A stretch of DNA of 11,363 nt, taken from contig CALDHJ010000368.1 in assembly GCA_937941555.1 (NCBI GenBank), positions 1-11,363 of the forward strand, in the 5' to 3' direction. A program made the position numbers and the translations under genes. The first letter of the stretch is position 1. Each line of letters starts with the position of its first letter. This DNA is from an uncultured Granulosicoccaceae bacterium. Lineage in GTDB: Bacteria > Pseudomonadota > Gammaproteobacteria > CALCKW01. Below, in pieces: positions 1-7,310 of this stretch. A model generated the notes under the pieces. It saw only the letters and a program-made list of their open reading frames with translations. It was not told the DNA's origin and searched no databases.

Positions 1-34
1 GCGGCGAACAGTTGTAATTGGAAAGGCTATCTCT

Positions 35-38
35 GGAG
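35..38 (+). promoter_or_regulatory. Ribosome binding site of the OmpA-family lipoprotein gene
   Basis: A GGAG core lies 10 bases before the ATG at 49. It supports this start, which is also the one that gives a signal peptide with a lipobox. The remaining 34 bases to the window edge show no promoter I would defend. Confidence 0.55.
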
Positions 39-48
39 TTTTTAAACG

Positions 49-768
49 ATGCAAAAGGCAATTTTGATTTCAGCGATGGCTGCCACATTGTACGGCTGCG
101 GTATCGCTCCAAAGAACATGGAAGACGTGTGTGATCACGCCAACGCTGACACCTACGGCTACGTAACAGACAGTGGCGCTGGCAAGATCGTGATGACCGG
201 CGGCGGCGACATGCTGCGCACCGGCTACTGGAAAGCCGATAGCGCACACACCGACTGCGAAGGTGCAGCTGCTGTGGCGTCCACGACTACTACAGGCGAT
301 ACCGACGCTGCCAGCGGCGATGGCGACAGCGATGCCGCAAGTTCGGTTGAGCGCGTCCGCATCGACGCAAGGGTTCTGTTCGGATTCGACAGCGCCGTGC
401 TGACCGACGCCGGCAAGATCGAGCTCGACCTGCTGATCTCGGATATGCAAGCCCTGAGCGAGATTCAGAGCATCCTGGTTGTCGGTCATACCGACAGCAT
501 CGGCTCCACCTCGTACAACCAGATGTTGTCCGAGCGACGCGCAGCGAGCGTTGCCGACTATCTCGCAGCGAGCCTTGCAGAGTTGCAAATCAACTCCGAA
601 GGCCGCGGTGAGAGCGAGCCGGTCGCCGACAACGGCACCGCCGAAGGTCGCGAACGCAACCGTCGGGTCGAGGTCTTTGTCGACGGCACCGCCGAAAGCG
701 CCGAGCAGGTCGCCAAGGCCCCGGTTGCCAACAAGATCTCGGAGCTGATCAACAAGCTCACCAACTGA
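49..768 (+). CDS. OmpA-family outer-membrane lipoprotein (peptidoglycan-binding)
   Basis: This is a 239-residue protein. A short signal peptide ends in the lipobox L14-Y-G-C17, so Cys17 should be lipidated and the protein anchored to a membrane, probably the outer one. Residues about 36-70 resemble the short N-terminal segment of many proteobacterial OmpA proteins (YVTDS...RTGYW...C). A low-complexity Thr/Ala/Gly/Asp/Ser linker covers about 75-100. The OmpA C-terminal domain covers about 105-212, with HTDSIG at 147-152, LSERRA at 160-165 and a GRGESEP...RERNRRVEV block at 186-209. From the family, Asp149 and Arg164 are the likely contacts to diaminopimelate, tethering the envelope to peptidoglycan. 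The usual Cys of the G-x-C-WRTGYW motif is absent here (GDMLRTGYW), while Cys28 and Cys70 remain. The gene appears to be transcribed alone or as the last gene of a unit, because a strong terminator follows. Domain identity is secure; the precise role is inferred. Confidence 0.9.
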   Translation: MQKAILISAMAATLYGCGIAPKNMEDVCDHANADTYGYVTDSGAGKIVMTGGGDMLRTGYWKADSAHTDCEGAAAVASTTTTGDTDAASGDGDSDAASSVERVRIDARVLFGFDSAVLTDAGKIELDLLISDMQALSEIQSILVVGHTDSIGSTSYNQMLSERRAASVADYLAASLAELQINSEGRGESEPVADNGTAEGRERNRRVEVFVDGTAESAEQVAKAPVANKISELINKLTN

Positions 769-822
769 GCTTGATGGCACCGCGTGGGCGCGCACACGGC
801 GCGCACACCGGAGCGATTGCGA

Positions 823-847
823 GGGCGGCCACTGGCCGCCCTTTTTT
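823..847 (+). terminator. Intrinsic (Rho-independent) terminator
   Basis: An 8-bp GC stem (GGGCGGCC / GGCCGCCC) with a 3-base loop (ACT) is followed directly by six T residues. It lies 55 bases after the lipoprotein stop codon and just before the convergent radC stop. It should therefore end the + strand transcript. On the minus strand the run is A-before-stem, so it is not a good terminator for radC. Confidence 0.9.
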
Positions 848-854
848 GTGGGCC

Positions 855-1529
855 TCACAACCAGCCCCGCTCGGCGAGCGAGGCACTCTCCCCGCGCCCG
901 ACAACGAGGTGGTCGAGAACCCGGACGCCCACCAGCGCCAGGGCTTCGCGCAGTGTGCCCGTGATCTGGCGATCCGCTTGGCTGGGTTCGGCACATCCCG
1001 AGGGGTGGTTGTGCGCGAGGATCACCGCTGCCGCATTGGCTGCAAGCGCGCGCTTGACGACCTCGCGCGGGTAGACGCTGGCGCAATCAAGGGTGCCGCG
1101 AAAGAGCGGCTCGAAGGCGAGCACCCGGTGGCGGTTGTCGAGCCACAAGCAGCCGAAGGACTCGTGCGGCAGGTGCGCCAATTGCGATTGCAGATACCGC
1201 TCTGCGACGCGCGGATTGTCCAGCGCACCGCCGGCTTCCAAACCCTGCAACAAAGACCGGCGACTGATCTCGGCACAGGCCTGCAGCAACGCCCAGGTGA
1301 CCGAGCCGACACCGGGTTGTTGACACAACGCCGCCTCTTCTGCCGCGAGCAGCCGGCTCAGATCGCCGTGCGTCGCGAGCAGCGCCCGCGCGAGTGACAA
1401 GGCGCTCTGGCCGCGGCTGCCAGTGCGCAGCACGATAGCCAACAACTCACCGTCGCTGAGCGCACCCGCGCCGCGTGCGACCAGTTTCTCTCGCGGCCGC
1501 TCCGATTCCGGCCAATCACTGATTGCCAT
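855..1529 (-). CDS. radC: RadC-family JAB/MPN-domain protein (UPF0758)
   Basis: The 224-residue length is typical for the family. The protein opens with the family signature W6-P...RPREK (11-15). A helix-hairpin-helix-like segment with QPGVGSV at 71-77 follows, then the JAB/MPN metalloprotease-like domain from about 102. The metal-binding set is visible as HNHPSG (173-178) with Asp186 in SQAD, the JAMM pattern H-x-H...S-x-x-D. I chose the ATG at 1529 over an in-frame ATG ten codons upstream because it has a GGAGG five bases before it and gives the standard MAI-DWP start. The name is historical: the classical radC102 repair phenotype was later assigned to recG, and the biochemical role of RadC is unsettled. 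The gene is divergent from coaBC and convergent with the lipoprotein gene. Its place next to coaBC-dut is conserved in many gammaproteobacteria. Confidence 0.95.
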   Translation of the reverse strand: MAISDWPESERPREKLVARGAGALSDGELLAIVLRTGSRGQSALSLARALLATHGDLSRLLAAEEAALCQQPGVGSVTWALLQACAEISRRSLLQGLEAGGALDNPRVAERYLQSQLAHLPHESFGCLWLDNRHRVLAFEPLFRGTLDCASVYPREVVKRALAANAAAVILAHNHPSGCAEPSQADRQITGTLREALALVGVRVLDHLVVGRGESASLAERGWL

Positions 1530-1534
1530 GTGTC

Positions 1535-1539
1535 CCTCC
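1535..1539 (-). promoter_or_regulatory. Shine-Dalgarno site of radC
   Basis: On the minus strand a GGAGG core (within GGGAGGG) sits five bases before the ATG at 1529. It decides the start between this ATG and the in-frame ATG at 1559. Confidence 0.75.
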
Positions 1540-1672
1540 CGTTCGCCGAACGCTAACAAACAGCGCCAGCGACCGTGGACGGCTCATCCCCGACCGCCCC
1601 CGTTTCAGGCTTGTACCCTCGATATCGATTCAACCCCGATACACACGGACCGCAGATTGCGAGTACGGCCTG

Positions 1673-1683
1673 ACCACAGTGGT
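1673..1683. promoter_or_regulatory. Dyad ACCAC-A-GTGGT just before coaBC, possible operator or promoter element
   Basis: A perfect 5+1+5 inverted repeat sits 12 bases before the coaBC ATG in the 166-bp divergent radC/coaBC gap (1530-1695). A TGG-TAACAT string (1680-1688), which could be an extended -10 element, overlaps its right half, but no matching -35 is seen at normal spacing. The rest of the gap holds the radC leader and a 10-bp palindrome (TCGATATCGA, 1619-1628). No terminator or RNA is visible. A regulatory function is only a suggestion. Confidence 0.25.
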
Positions 1684-1695
1684 AACATTCCACCT

Positions 1696-2895
1696 ATGAC
1701 AGCTACCCCTAAAACGCGCGTCCTGCTGGGCGTCTCGGGCGGCATCGCCGCCTACAAATCGGCCGAACTCGTGCGCCGGCTCGCCGACGCCGGCTGTGAA
1801 GTGCAGGTGGTCATGACCGCCGGTGCCGAGGCCTTCGTCACGCCACTGACCTTCCAGGCGCTCTCGGGTCGCAGCGTGCGCAGTGAGCTCTTCGACCGCG
1901 ACGCCGAGGCCGCCATGGGCCACATCGAACTCGCGCGCTGGGCCGACCGAATCCTGATCGCGCCCGCGAGCGCGGACCTGCTGGCGCGCCTCGCCGCCGG
2001 CATGGCCGACGATCTGCTGACCACCGTGGTGCTGGCATCGTCGGCACCGGTAAGCGTCGCCCCGGCGATGAACCAGCAGATGTTTGCGCACCCGGCTACA
2101 CAGGCCAACCTCGAGACGCTGCGAGAACGCGGCGTAACCGTACTCGGGCCCGGCAGTGGCGAGCAGGCCTGTGGCGACGTCGGTGCGGGCCGCATGCTCG
2201 AACCGGGCGAATTGGTCGACGCCATCACGGCAGAGCGCACAACGGCACTGCGTGGCGTGCGCACGGTGGTGACCGCCGGCCCGACGGTCGAGGCAATCGA
2301 CCCGGTGCGCTATCTCAGCAACCACAGCAGCGGCAAGATGGGCTATGCCATCGCCGCGGCGCTGGTCGCCGCAGGCAGCGACGTGACTCTGGTCAGCGGC
2401 CCGAGCCGGCAGCCCACCCCGGCAGGCGTCAACCGTATCGACGTGCGCTCGGCCGAAGACATGCTCGACGCGGTTGAAGACAATCTGGCGGCCTGTGATC
2501 TCTTCATCGCCTGCGCGGCGGTGGCCGACTACCGAATCGCCGAACCGGAAACGCGCAAGATCAAGAAAACCGACGACACGCTGTCGCTGCACCTCGAACG
2601 CAACCCCGACATCCTCAAACGCGTTGCCGCCCGCGACAACGCCCCGGTGTGCGTGGGATTCGCCGCAGAAACCAACGACATGGAAAAGCACGCGCGCAGC
2701 AAACTCGCGCGCAAGAAGCTTCAACTCATTTGCGCCAACCGCGTTGGCGGCGACCAGAGCGCCTTTGGCGCCGACGACAACGCCCTCGATCTCTGGTGGC
2801 CCGACAACGGACACCGCCACCTCGCACGCGCACCCAAGACCACCATCGCGCGGCAACTCGTCGCCCACATCGCAGACCTCTACTTCAGCGCTTAA
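1696..2895 (+). CDS. coaBC: Bifunctional phosphopantothenoylcysteine decarboxylase / phosphopantothenate-cysteine ligase
   Basis: This 399-residue fusion carries out two consecutive steps of coenzyme A synthesis: CTP-dependent joining of cysteine to 4'-phosphopantothenate (CoaB), then FMN-dependent decarboxylation to 4'-phosphopantetheine (CoaC). The CoaC half (about 1-185) shows [10 protein letters not shown] (12-21), catalytic His76 in MGHIEL, the PAMNQQM motif (123-129) and active-site Cys159 in [11 protein letters not shown]. The CoaB half (about 188-399) shows AGPT at 194-197, NHSSGKMG (209-216), AAVADYR (274-280) and the KIKK lysine cluster (288-291). The ATG at 1696 was chosen because it matches the family N terminus; the open frame continues upstream only into antisense radC. 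No Shine-Dalgarno sequence precedes it. It is the first gene of the coaBC-dut-algC-argB run, with dut starting 4 bases after its stop. Confidence 0.97.
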   Translation: MTATPKTRVLLGVSGGIAAYKSAELVRRLADAGCEVQVVMTAGAEAFVTPLTFQALSGRSVRSELFDRDAEAAMGHIELARWADRILIAPASADLLARLAAGMADDLLTTVVLASSAPVSVAPAMNQQMFAHPATQANLETLRERGVTVLGPGSGEQACGDVGAGRMLEPGELVDAITAERTTALRGVRTVVTAGPTVEAIDPVRYLSNHSSGKMGYAIAAALVAAGSDVTLVSGPSRQPTPAGVNRIDVRSAEDMLDAVEDNLAACDLFIACAAVADYRIAEPETRKIKKTDDTLSLHLERNPDILKRVAARDNAPVCVGFAAETNDMEKHARSKLARKKLQLICANRVGGDQSAFGADDNALDLWWPDNGHRHLARAPKTTIARQLVAHIADLYFSA

Positions 2896-2899
2896 CGCC

Positions 2900-3355
2900 A
2901 TGCACAACCTGCAAGTCAAAATCCTCGACCCACGCATTGGTGACACCATTGCACTTCCGGAGTACGCAACACCGGGCTCCGCCGGCCTGGATTTACGCGC
3001 CTGCCTGGACGCCGACATCGACCTCCACCCGGGCGAGACCCTGCTGGTGCCGACCGGGCTCGCGGTCCACATCGCCGATCAGTCTCTCGCCGGCATCGTG
3101 CTGCCGCGCTCGGGCCTGGGCCACAAGCACGGCATCGTGCTCGGCAACCTCGTCGGTCTTATCGACTCAGACTACCAGGGCCAACTCTTCGTCTCGGCGT
3201 GGAACCGGGGCGACACCGCCTACACCCTCAAGGTCGGCGAGCGGCTGGCGCAATTCGTCCTGGTGCCGGTGGTCCAGGCCACGTTTGAAATCGTCGACGG
3301 CTTTGACCTGAGCAGCCGCGGCGAGGGTGGCTACGGATCGACCGGGACGCGCTGA
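2900..3355 (+). CDS. dut: Deoxyuridine 5'-triphosphate nucleotidohydrolase (dUTPase)
   Basis: This trimeric dUTPase hydrolyses dUTP to dUMP and pyrophosphate, keeping uracil out of DNA and feeding thymidylate synthesis. At 151 residues it has the usual length, and all five family motifs are present in order: AGLDLRA (28-34), PRSGLG (69-74), GLIDSDYQG (86-94) with the catalytic Asp89, GERLAQ (113-118) and the glycine-rich C-terminal arm [10 protein letters not shown] (140-149), which closes over the substrate. The ATG lies 4 bases after the coaBC stop. No strong ribosome site is visible, so translational coupling to coaBC is likely. The same neighbour pair (coaBC-dut) is found in Escherichia coli and Pseudomonas. 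Confidence 0.97.
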   Translation: MHNLQVKILDPRIGDTIALPEYATPGSAGLDLRACLDADIDLHPGETLLVPTGLAVHIADQSLAGIVLPRSGLGHKHGIVLGNLVGLIDSDYQGQLFVSAWNRGDTAYTLKVGERLAQFVLVPVVQATFEIVDGFDLSSRGEGGYGSTGTR

Positions 3356-4777
3356 GTGACCAATTCCCTGCCAGACGCGAAGCTTTTTCGCGCATACGAT
3401 ATCCGCGGCTGCGCCGAGACCCTGCTCACCCCTGCAGCCGCACGCAGCATTGCCGGCGCCTTTGCGCGCCGCGTTGCGGACACGTCAGAGCGCCGTATCG
3501 TGCTGGGGCGCGACGGCCGGCTGACCAGCCCGACTCTACACGCGGTCGTGCGCGACACGCTGGTCGAGGCCGGCTTGCAGGTGCTCGACATTGGCCTGGT
3601 GCCAACGCCGGTGTTGTATTTCGCACAACAGCATCTGCGGTGCAAGAATGGCCTGATGATCACCGGCAGCCACAACCCGGCCGGCGACAACGGATTCAAG
3701 CTCTGCCTGGACGGCGAACCGTTTTTCGGTGATGCCCTGCGGGCGATGCGCGACGAGATCACCGCGCATCCACCCAAGGCGCCTGGGGGCGCGATCACCG
3801 AGCACAACCTCAGCACAGCCTACATCGACGCCGTCGCTAAAAACATCAGGCTGCAACGGCCACTCGCCATCGCGATCGACTGCGGCAACGGCGCTGCCGG
3901 CACCGTGGCGGGCGCCCTGTACCGCGCACTCGGTTGCGAGGTCACCGAGCTCTACAGCGAAGTCGACGGCCACTTTCCCAACCACCACCCCGACCCGGCA
4001 GTGGCGAGCAACATGGCCGTGCTCGGCGAGACTGTGACCGCCAACGGACTGGACCTCGGCCTCGCGTTCGATGGCGACGGCGACCGCATCGGCTTTCTCG
4101 ACGAAGGTGGAACTCGGGTCACGGCCGACCGCCAACTGATGCTCTTCGCCGACCACGTGCTCGCACACCACCCCGGCGCACCCGTGGTGTTCGATGTGAA
4201 GTGCAGCCGGCGCTTGCCAGCAGTGGTGCGCGCCGCGGGCGGCGTGCCGGTGTTCTGCCGAACCGGTCACGCCAATCTCAAGCGCTGCGTGCACACCCAC
4301 AACGCACCACTCGCCGGCGAGCTCAGCGGCCACACCGTGTTTGCCGACCGCTGGTTCGCGTTCGATGATGCGCTATACGCCGGCGCGCGACTGATCGAGC
4401 TCGCCGCAGCCATACCGGAACCCGCATCGACCCTGTTCGCTCCCTACCCGCAAGATCCGTCAACCGATGAGTTGCTGCTGCCAGTGGACGGTGCCAACCC
4501 CCACCGCATCACCGACGATCTGATTGCCGCGAGCGCCTTCGACGACGCCGAGGTGTTCACCCTCGATGGCCTGCGAATCGAGTTCCCGGACGGCTGGGGT
4601 CTGGTGCGAGCCTCCAACACGACATCGAGCCTGGTACTGCGATTCGAGGGGGATACCCACGCGTCACTGCACCGTATTCGCGATCGCATCCTCAGCGAAC
4701 TGCGAGGCGTCGCGCCCGACCTGCCCATTCCCGACCACATCATTCACGCCGACGCGACACAGGCGATCGAGGACTGA
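3356..4777 (+). CDS. algC: Phosphomannomutase / phosphoglucomutase (AlgC type)
   Basis: This 473-residue alpha-D-phosphohexomutase should interconvert mannose-1-P/mannose-6-P and glucose-1-P/glucose-6-P. These feed LPS core, O-antigen and exopolysaccharide precursors in the cytoplasm. The four family loops are all visible: the phosphoserine loop TGSHNP (103-108) with Ser105, the Mg2+ loop FDGDGDR (238-244) with Asp239/241/243, the sugar-binding loop GELSGH (321-326) and the phosphate-binding loop RASNTTSS (418-425). The N terminus (RAYDIRG, 12-18) also fits. It has no long membrane-anchored N-terminal extension, unlike some gammaproteobacterial AlgC proteins. The GTG start abuts the dut stop with zero gap, and a GGGA eight bases upstream is a weak ribosome site. 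The position between dut and argB matches Pseudomonas. Substrate range (dual mannose/glucose) is inferred from the subfamily. Confidence 0.94.
   Translation: MTNSLPDAKLFRAYDIRGCAETLLTPAAARSIAGAFARRVADTSERRIVLGRDGRLTSPTLHAVVRDTLVEAGLQVLDIGLVPTPVLYFAQQHLRCKNGLMITGSHNPAGDNGFKLCLDGEPFFGDALRAMRDEITAHPPKAPGGAITEHNLSTAYIDAVAKNIRLQRPLAIAIDCGNGAAGTVAGALYRALGCEVTELYSEVDGHFPNHHPDPAVASNMAVLGETVTANGLDLGLAFDGDGDRIGFLDEGGTRVTADRQLMLFADHVLAHHPGAPVVFDVKCSRRLPAVVRAAGGVPVFCRTGHANLKRCVHTHNAPLAGELSGHTVFADRWFAFDDALYAGARLIELAAAIPEPASTLFAPYPQDPSTDELLLPVDGANPHRITDDLIAASAFDDAEVFTLDGLRIEFPDGWGLVRASNTTSSLVLRFEGDTHASLHRIRDRILSELRGVAPDLPIPDHIIHADATQAIED
4769..4773 (+). promoter_or_regulatory. Shine-Dalgarno site of argB inside the end of algC
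   Basis: GAGGA lies 7 bases before the GTG at 4781 and overlaps the last codons of algC. It supports the GTG start and coupled translation. Confidence 0.65.
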
Positions 4778-5659
<882 letters not shown>

Positions 5660-5719
5660 GCCACGCGTTCAGTTCGGCCAACTCTCGATGAAGAGCCGTG
5701 TGGTTAGTGCGAGGGGTTG

Positions 5720-5756
5720 GACCGGCTGCGCGGCCCGGTCGGCGGGCTCAGCCGCC
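5720..5756. other. Tandem inverted repeats at the argB / DUF4124 convergent junction
   Basis: Two GC hairpins lie back to back: GACCGG...CCGGTC (5720-5725 with 5735-5740, 9-base loop) and GGCGG...CCGCC (5741-5745 with 5752-5756, overlapping the DUF4124 stop). Neither is followed by a T run on either strand. They could still slow polymerase or protect 3' ends between two converging transcripts, but chance pairing in GC-rich DNA is possible. Confidence 0.25.
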
Positions 5757-6410
5757 CGCGAGCTTGGCCTTGCGCTCGGCCATGATCCGCATGTAGCGGG
5801 CACGGTCTGCGGCAAAGCCCGCGGCCACGACAGCGCGCTCGAGTTCAGTGTTGGCGATGCGTTCGCCGAGCTTGAGGATGTCGTGATCAAGCGTCACCTT
5901 TTCGACCGCCAGCTGCTCTGGAATGTCGAGCTTCTTGCGGCGAAAGTTGCTGATCCGATCGCCGTTGCGCTCGAGCTTGGAGTTTGCGTCAGACCGACGT
6001 GAAGTCAGATAGCGAATTTTCTGGTCGAGTGTTTCGAGGCGGAAATCCCGCGCCTGCTCAAGGGCTTCGAGTGACGGGAACGACTCCAGCAGCATCTGGT
6101 CTTCACGCTCTTCCCAGGCCAAGAGCGCTGCCGTCTCGGCTTTCTTGCGGGCCTCGACCTCGCGTGCAACCTTCTCCTCTTCCGTCAGCGGCGCTTCCAC
6201 CTCGCGCAGTGTCAGGCCGCGCTCATTGAGCTCGGTGTGTCCAGCACGGGTTTCCGTTGGCGGCGGCGTCTGGGAATAGATGGTATTCCCCTCGGCATCA
6301 GTCCATTTGTACAAACGCGCGTGCACCGGCAGGCTGATCATTGAGATCAGGCCTGTGATCAGGGCAATTGCCCTGAGTCGGTTGCAAACACGCTGTCGGA
6401 CTCGGTACAT
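5748..6410 (-). CDS. Secreted DUF4124-domain coiled-coil protein
   Basis: This 220-residue protein has a Sec-type signal peptide: an Arg-rich start, a hydrophobic core at about 14-28 and probable cleavage after A31 in VHA|R. A short DUF4124 module follows at about 32-50, recognised by LYKWTDAEGNTIYS and the proline trio after it. This motif is common at the mature N terminus of small gammaproteobacterial envelope proteins. The rest (about 76-192) is highly charged, with long Glu/Lys/Arg/Leu-rich helices likely to form coiled coil, and includes Arg-rich RYLTSRRSD and NFRRKKLD patches. Function is unknown for the family, and a periplasmic location is inferred. The gene is convergent with argB and divergent from the nuclease gene; the 120-bp gap 6411-6530 must hold both promoters, but none is clear. 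No strong ribosome site precedes the ATG; the start is chosen because it yields the signal peptide. Confidence 0.85.
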   Translation of the reverse strand: MYRVRQRVCNRLRAIALITGLISMISLPVHARLYKWTDAEGNTIYSQTPPPTETRAGHTELNERGLTLREVEAPLTEEEKVAREVEARKKAETAALLAWEEREDQMLLESFPSLEALEQARDFRLETLDQKIRYLTSRRSDANSKLERNGDRISNFRRKKLDIPEQLAVEKVTLDHDILKLGERIANTELERAVVAAGFAADRARYMRIMAERKAKLAGG

Positions 6411-6520
6411 AACGCTCGAAAAGTCCAGAGAATCACATAGGTCTGTCTTCTAGCGGCCGCAACCACGAGACTCTTGAACAGCTGTGACACAATCGGGGCC
6501 TGCAAACGAGCGAGACCAAG

Positions 6521-6526
6521 AGGAAG
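6521..6526 (+). promoter_or_regulatory. Ribosome binding site deciding the GTG start of the nuclease gene
   Basis: AGGAAG lies 4 bases before the GTG at 6531. It selects this codon over an in-frame upstream TTG at 6474, whose extra 19 residues match nothing in the family. Confidence 0.55.
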
Positions 6527-6530
6527 ATCC

Positions 6531-7310
6531 GTGCGCATCGTGTCCCTGAACCTCAATGGCGTACGCTCGGCCGGGCGCAAAGGCGTCTTCGACTGGCTGC
6601 CCTCCGTGAATGCCGATTTTGTGTGCTTGCAAGAGGTCCGGGCCCAGACAGACCAGATCGCAGACCCCGTCTACTGGCCTGAGGGTTACCACTGCCACTA
6701 CCACAGCCCGGAGCGCAAGGGTTACAGCGGCGTCGCGATATTTGCCCGCGCGGCACCGAAAACCACCATCACCACGCTGGGCCATGAGGTGCTCGATGGC
6801 GAGGCCCGCTGGGTCGAGTTTCGCTACCCGAACCTGTCCGTCGTGTCACTGTATCTGCCCAGTGGCAGCTCCGGAGACCCACGCCAGGACCTCAAGATGG
6901 ACTGCCTCGGTTTCCTCGAGGACCACCTGGCGCGCCTCGCGCGGCGCCGTACCCCGACCGTGATCTGCGGCGATTTCAACATTGCCCACACCGAACGCGA
7001 TATCCGCAACTGGCGCAGCAACCGGAAAAATTCCGGCTTCCTGCCAGAAGAGCGCGCCTGGCTGGACCGGCTCTTCGAACGCCGCCGGTGGGTCGACAGC
7101 TTCCGCGAACTCGATCAGCCCGAACACAGCTACACCTGGTGGTCCAATCGTGGCCAGGCCTACACCAACAATGTCGGGTGGCGACTGGACTACCAGATCG
7201 TCAGCAAATCCCTGCGCGACGCCGTGAAAGCCACCCACATTCACACCGAACCGCGATTCTCCGATCACGCACCTTATATCGTGGATTACGATTTCGAGGC
7301 CCCGCAATGA
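6531..7310 (+). CDS. Exodeoxyribonuclease III family nuclease, Crc-like branch with intact active site
   Basis: This 259-residue endonuclease/exonuclease/phosphatase-fold protein is expected to cleave DNA at abasic sites and degrade from 3' ends, as exonuclease III does in base-excision repair. The catalytic set is complete: Asn7 (NLNG), Glu35 (LQEVR), Tyr108 (SLYLPSG), Asp148 and Asn150 (GDFNIAH), Asp220 (GWRLDYQ), and Asp245-His246 (FSDHAP). Its overall pattern is closer to Pseudomonas Crc than to E. coli XthA: the MRI-S-N-NG start, the WL...AD..CLQ..RA segment, GWR-DYQ and the PRFS-HAP-IVDYD end. Crc, as I recall it, has lost the Glu, GDFN and SDH residues and acts with Hfq in catabolite repression. 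I therefore infer a nuclease rather than a Crc-type regulator. The GTG start matches the family N terminus. Its stop overlaps the start of the permease gene (ATGA). Often annotated xth or xthA. Confidence 0.9.
   Translation: MRIVSLNLNGVRSAGRKGVFDWLPSVNADFVCLQEVRAQTDQIADPVYWPEGYHCHYHSPERKGYSGVAIFARAAPKTTITTLGHEVLDGEARWVEFRYPNLSVVSLYLPSGSSGDPRQDLKMDCLGFLEDHLARLARRRTPTVICGDFNIAHTERDIRNWRSNRKNSGFLPEERAWLDRLFERRRWVDSFRELDQPEHSYTWWSNRGQAYTNNVGWRLDYQIVSKSLRDAVKATHIHTEPRFSDHAPYIVDYDFEAPQ

Noticed and set aside
70..1086. A 338-codon open frame on the minus strand opposite the OmpA lipoprotein and overlapping the end of radC
   Set aside because: Low-complexity, Arg/Gly/Ala-rich product with no family features. 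It is the antisense shadow of GC-rich genes and overlaps a clear terminator.
1630..3072. A 480-codon minus-strand open frame opposite coaBC and dut
   Set aside because: Its product is His/Arg/Gly-rich without motifs, while the opposite strand encodes two complete, motif-perfect enzymes.
6474..6493. TTGAAC...CACAAT as a promoter for the nuclease operon
   Set aside because: The two boxes are only 8 bases apart, far short of the 16-18 needed, and no alternative -10 lies at the right distance.
6474..6530. Upstream in-frame extension (TTG at 6474) of the nuclease
   Set aside because: The added residues match nothing in the family, and the GTG at 6531 has a ribosome site and the standard N terminus.
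6531..7310. Calling the nuclease Crc outright
   Set aside because: All catalytic residues that Crc has lost are present, so a regulatory-only assignment is not supported by the sequence.
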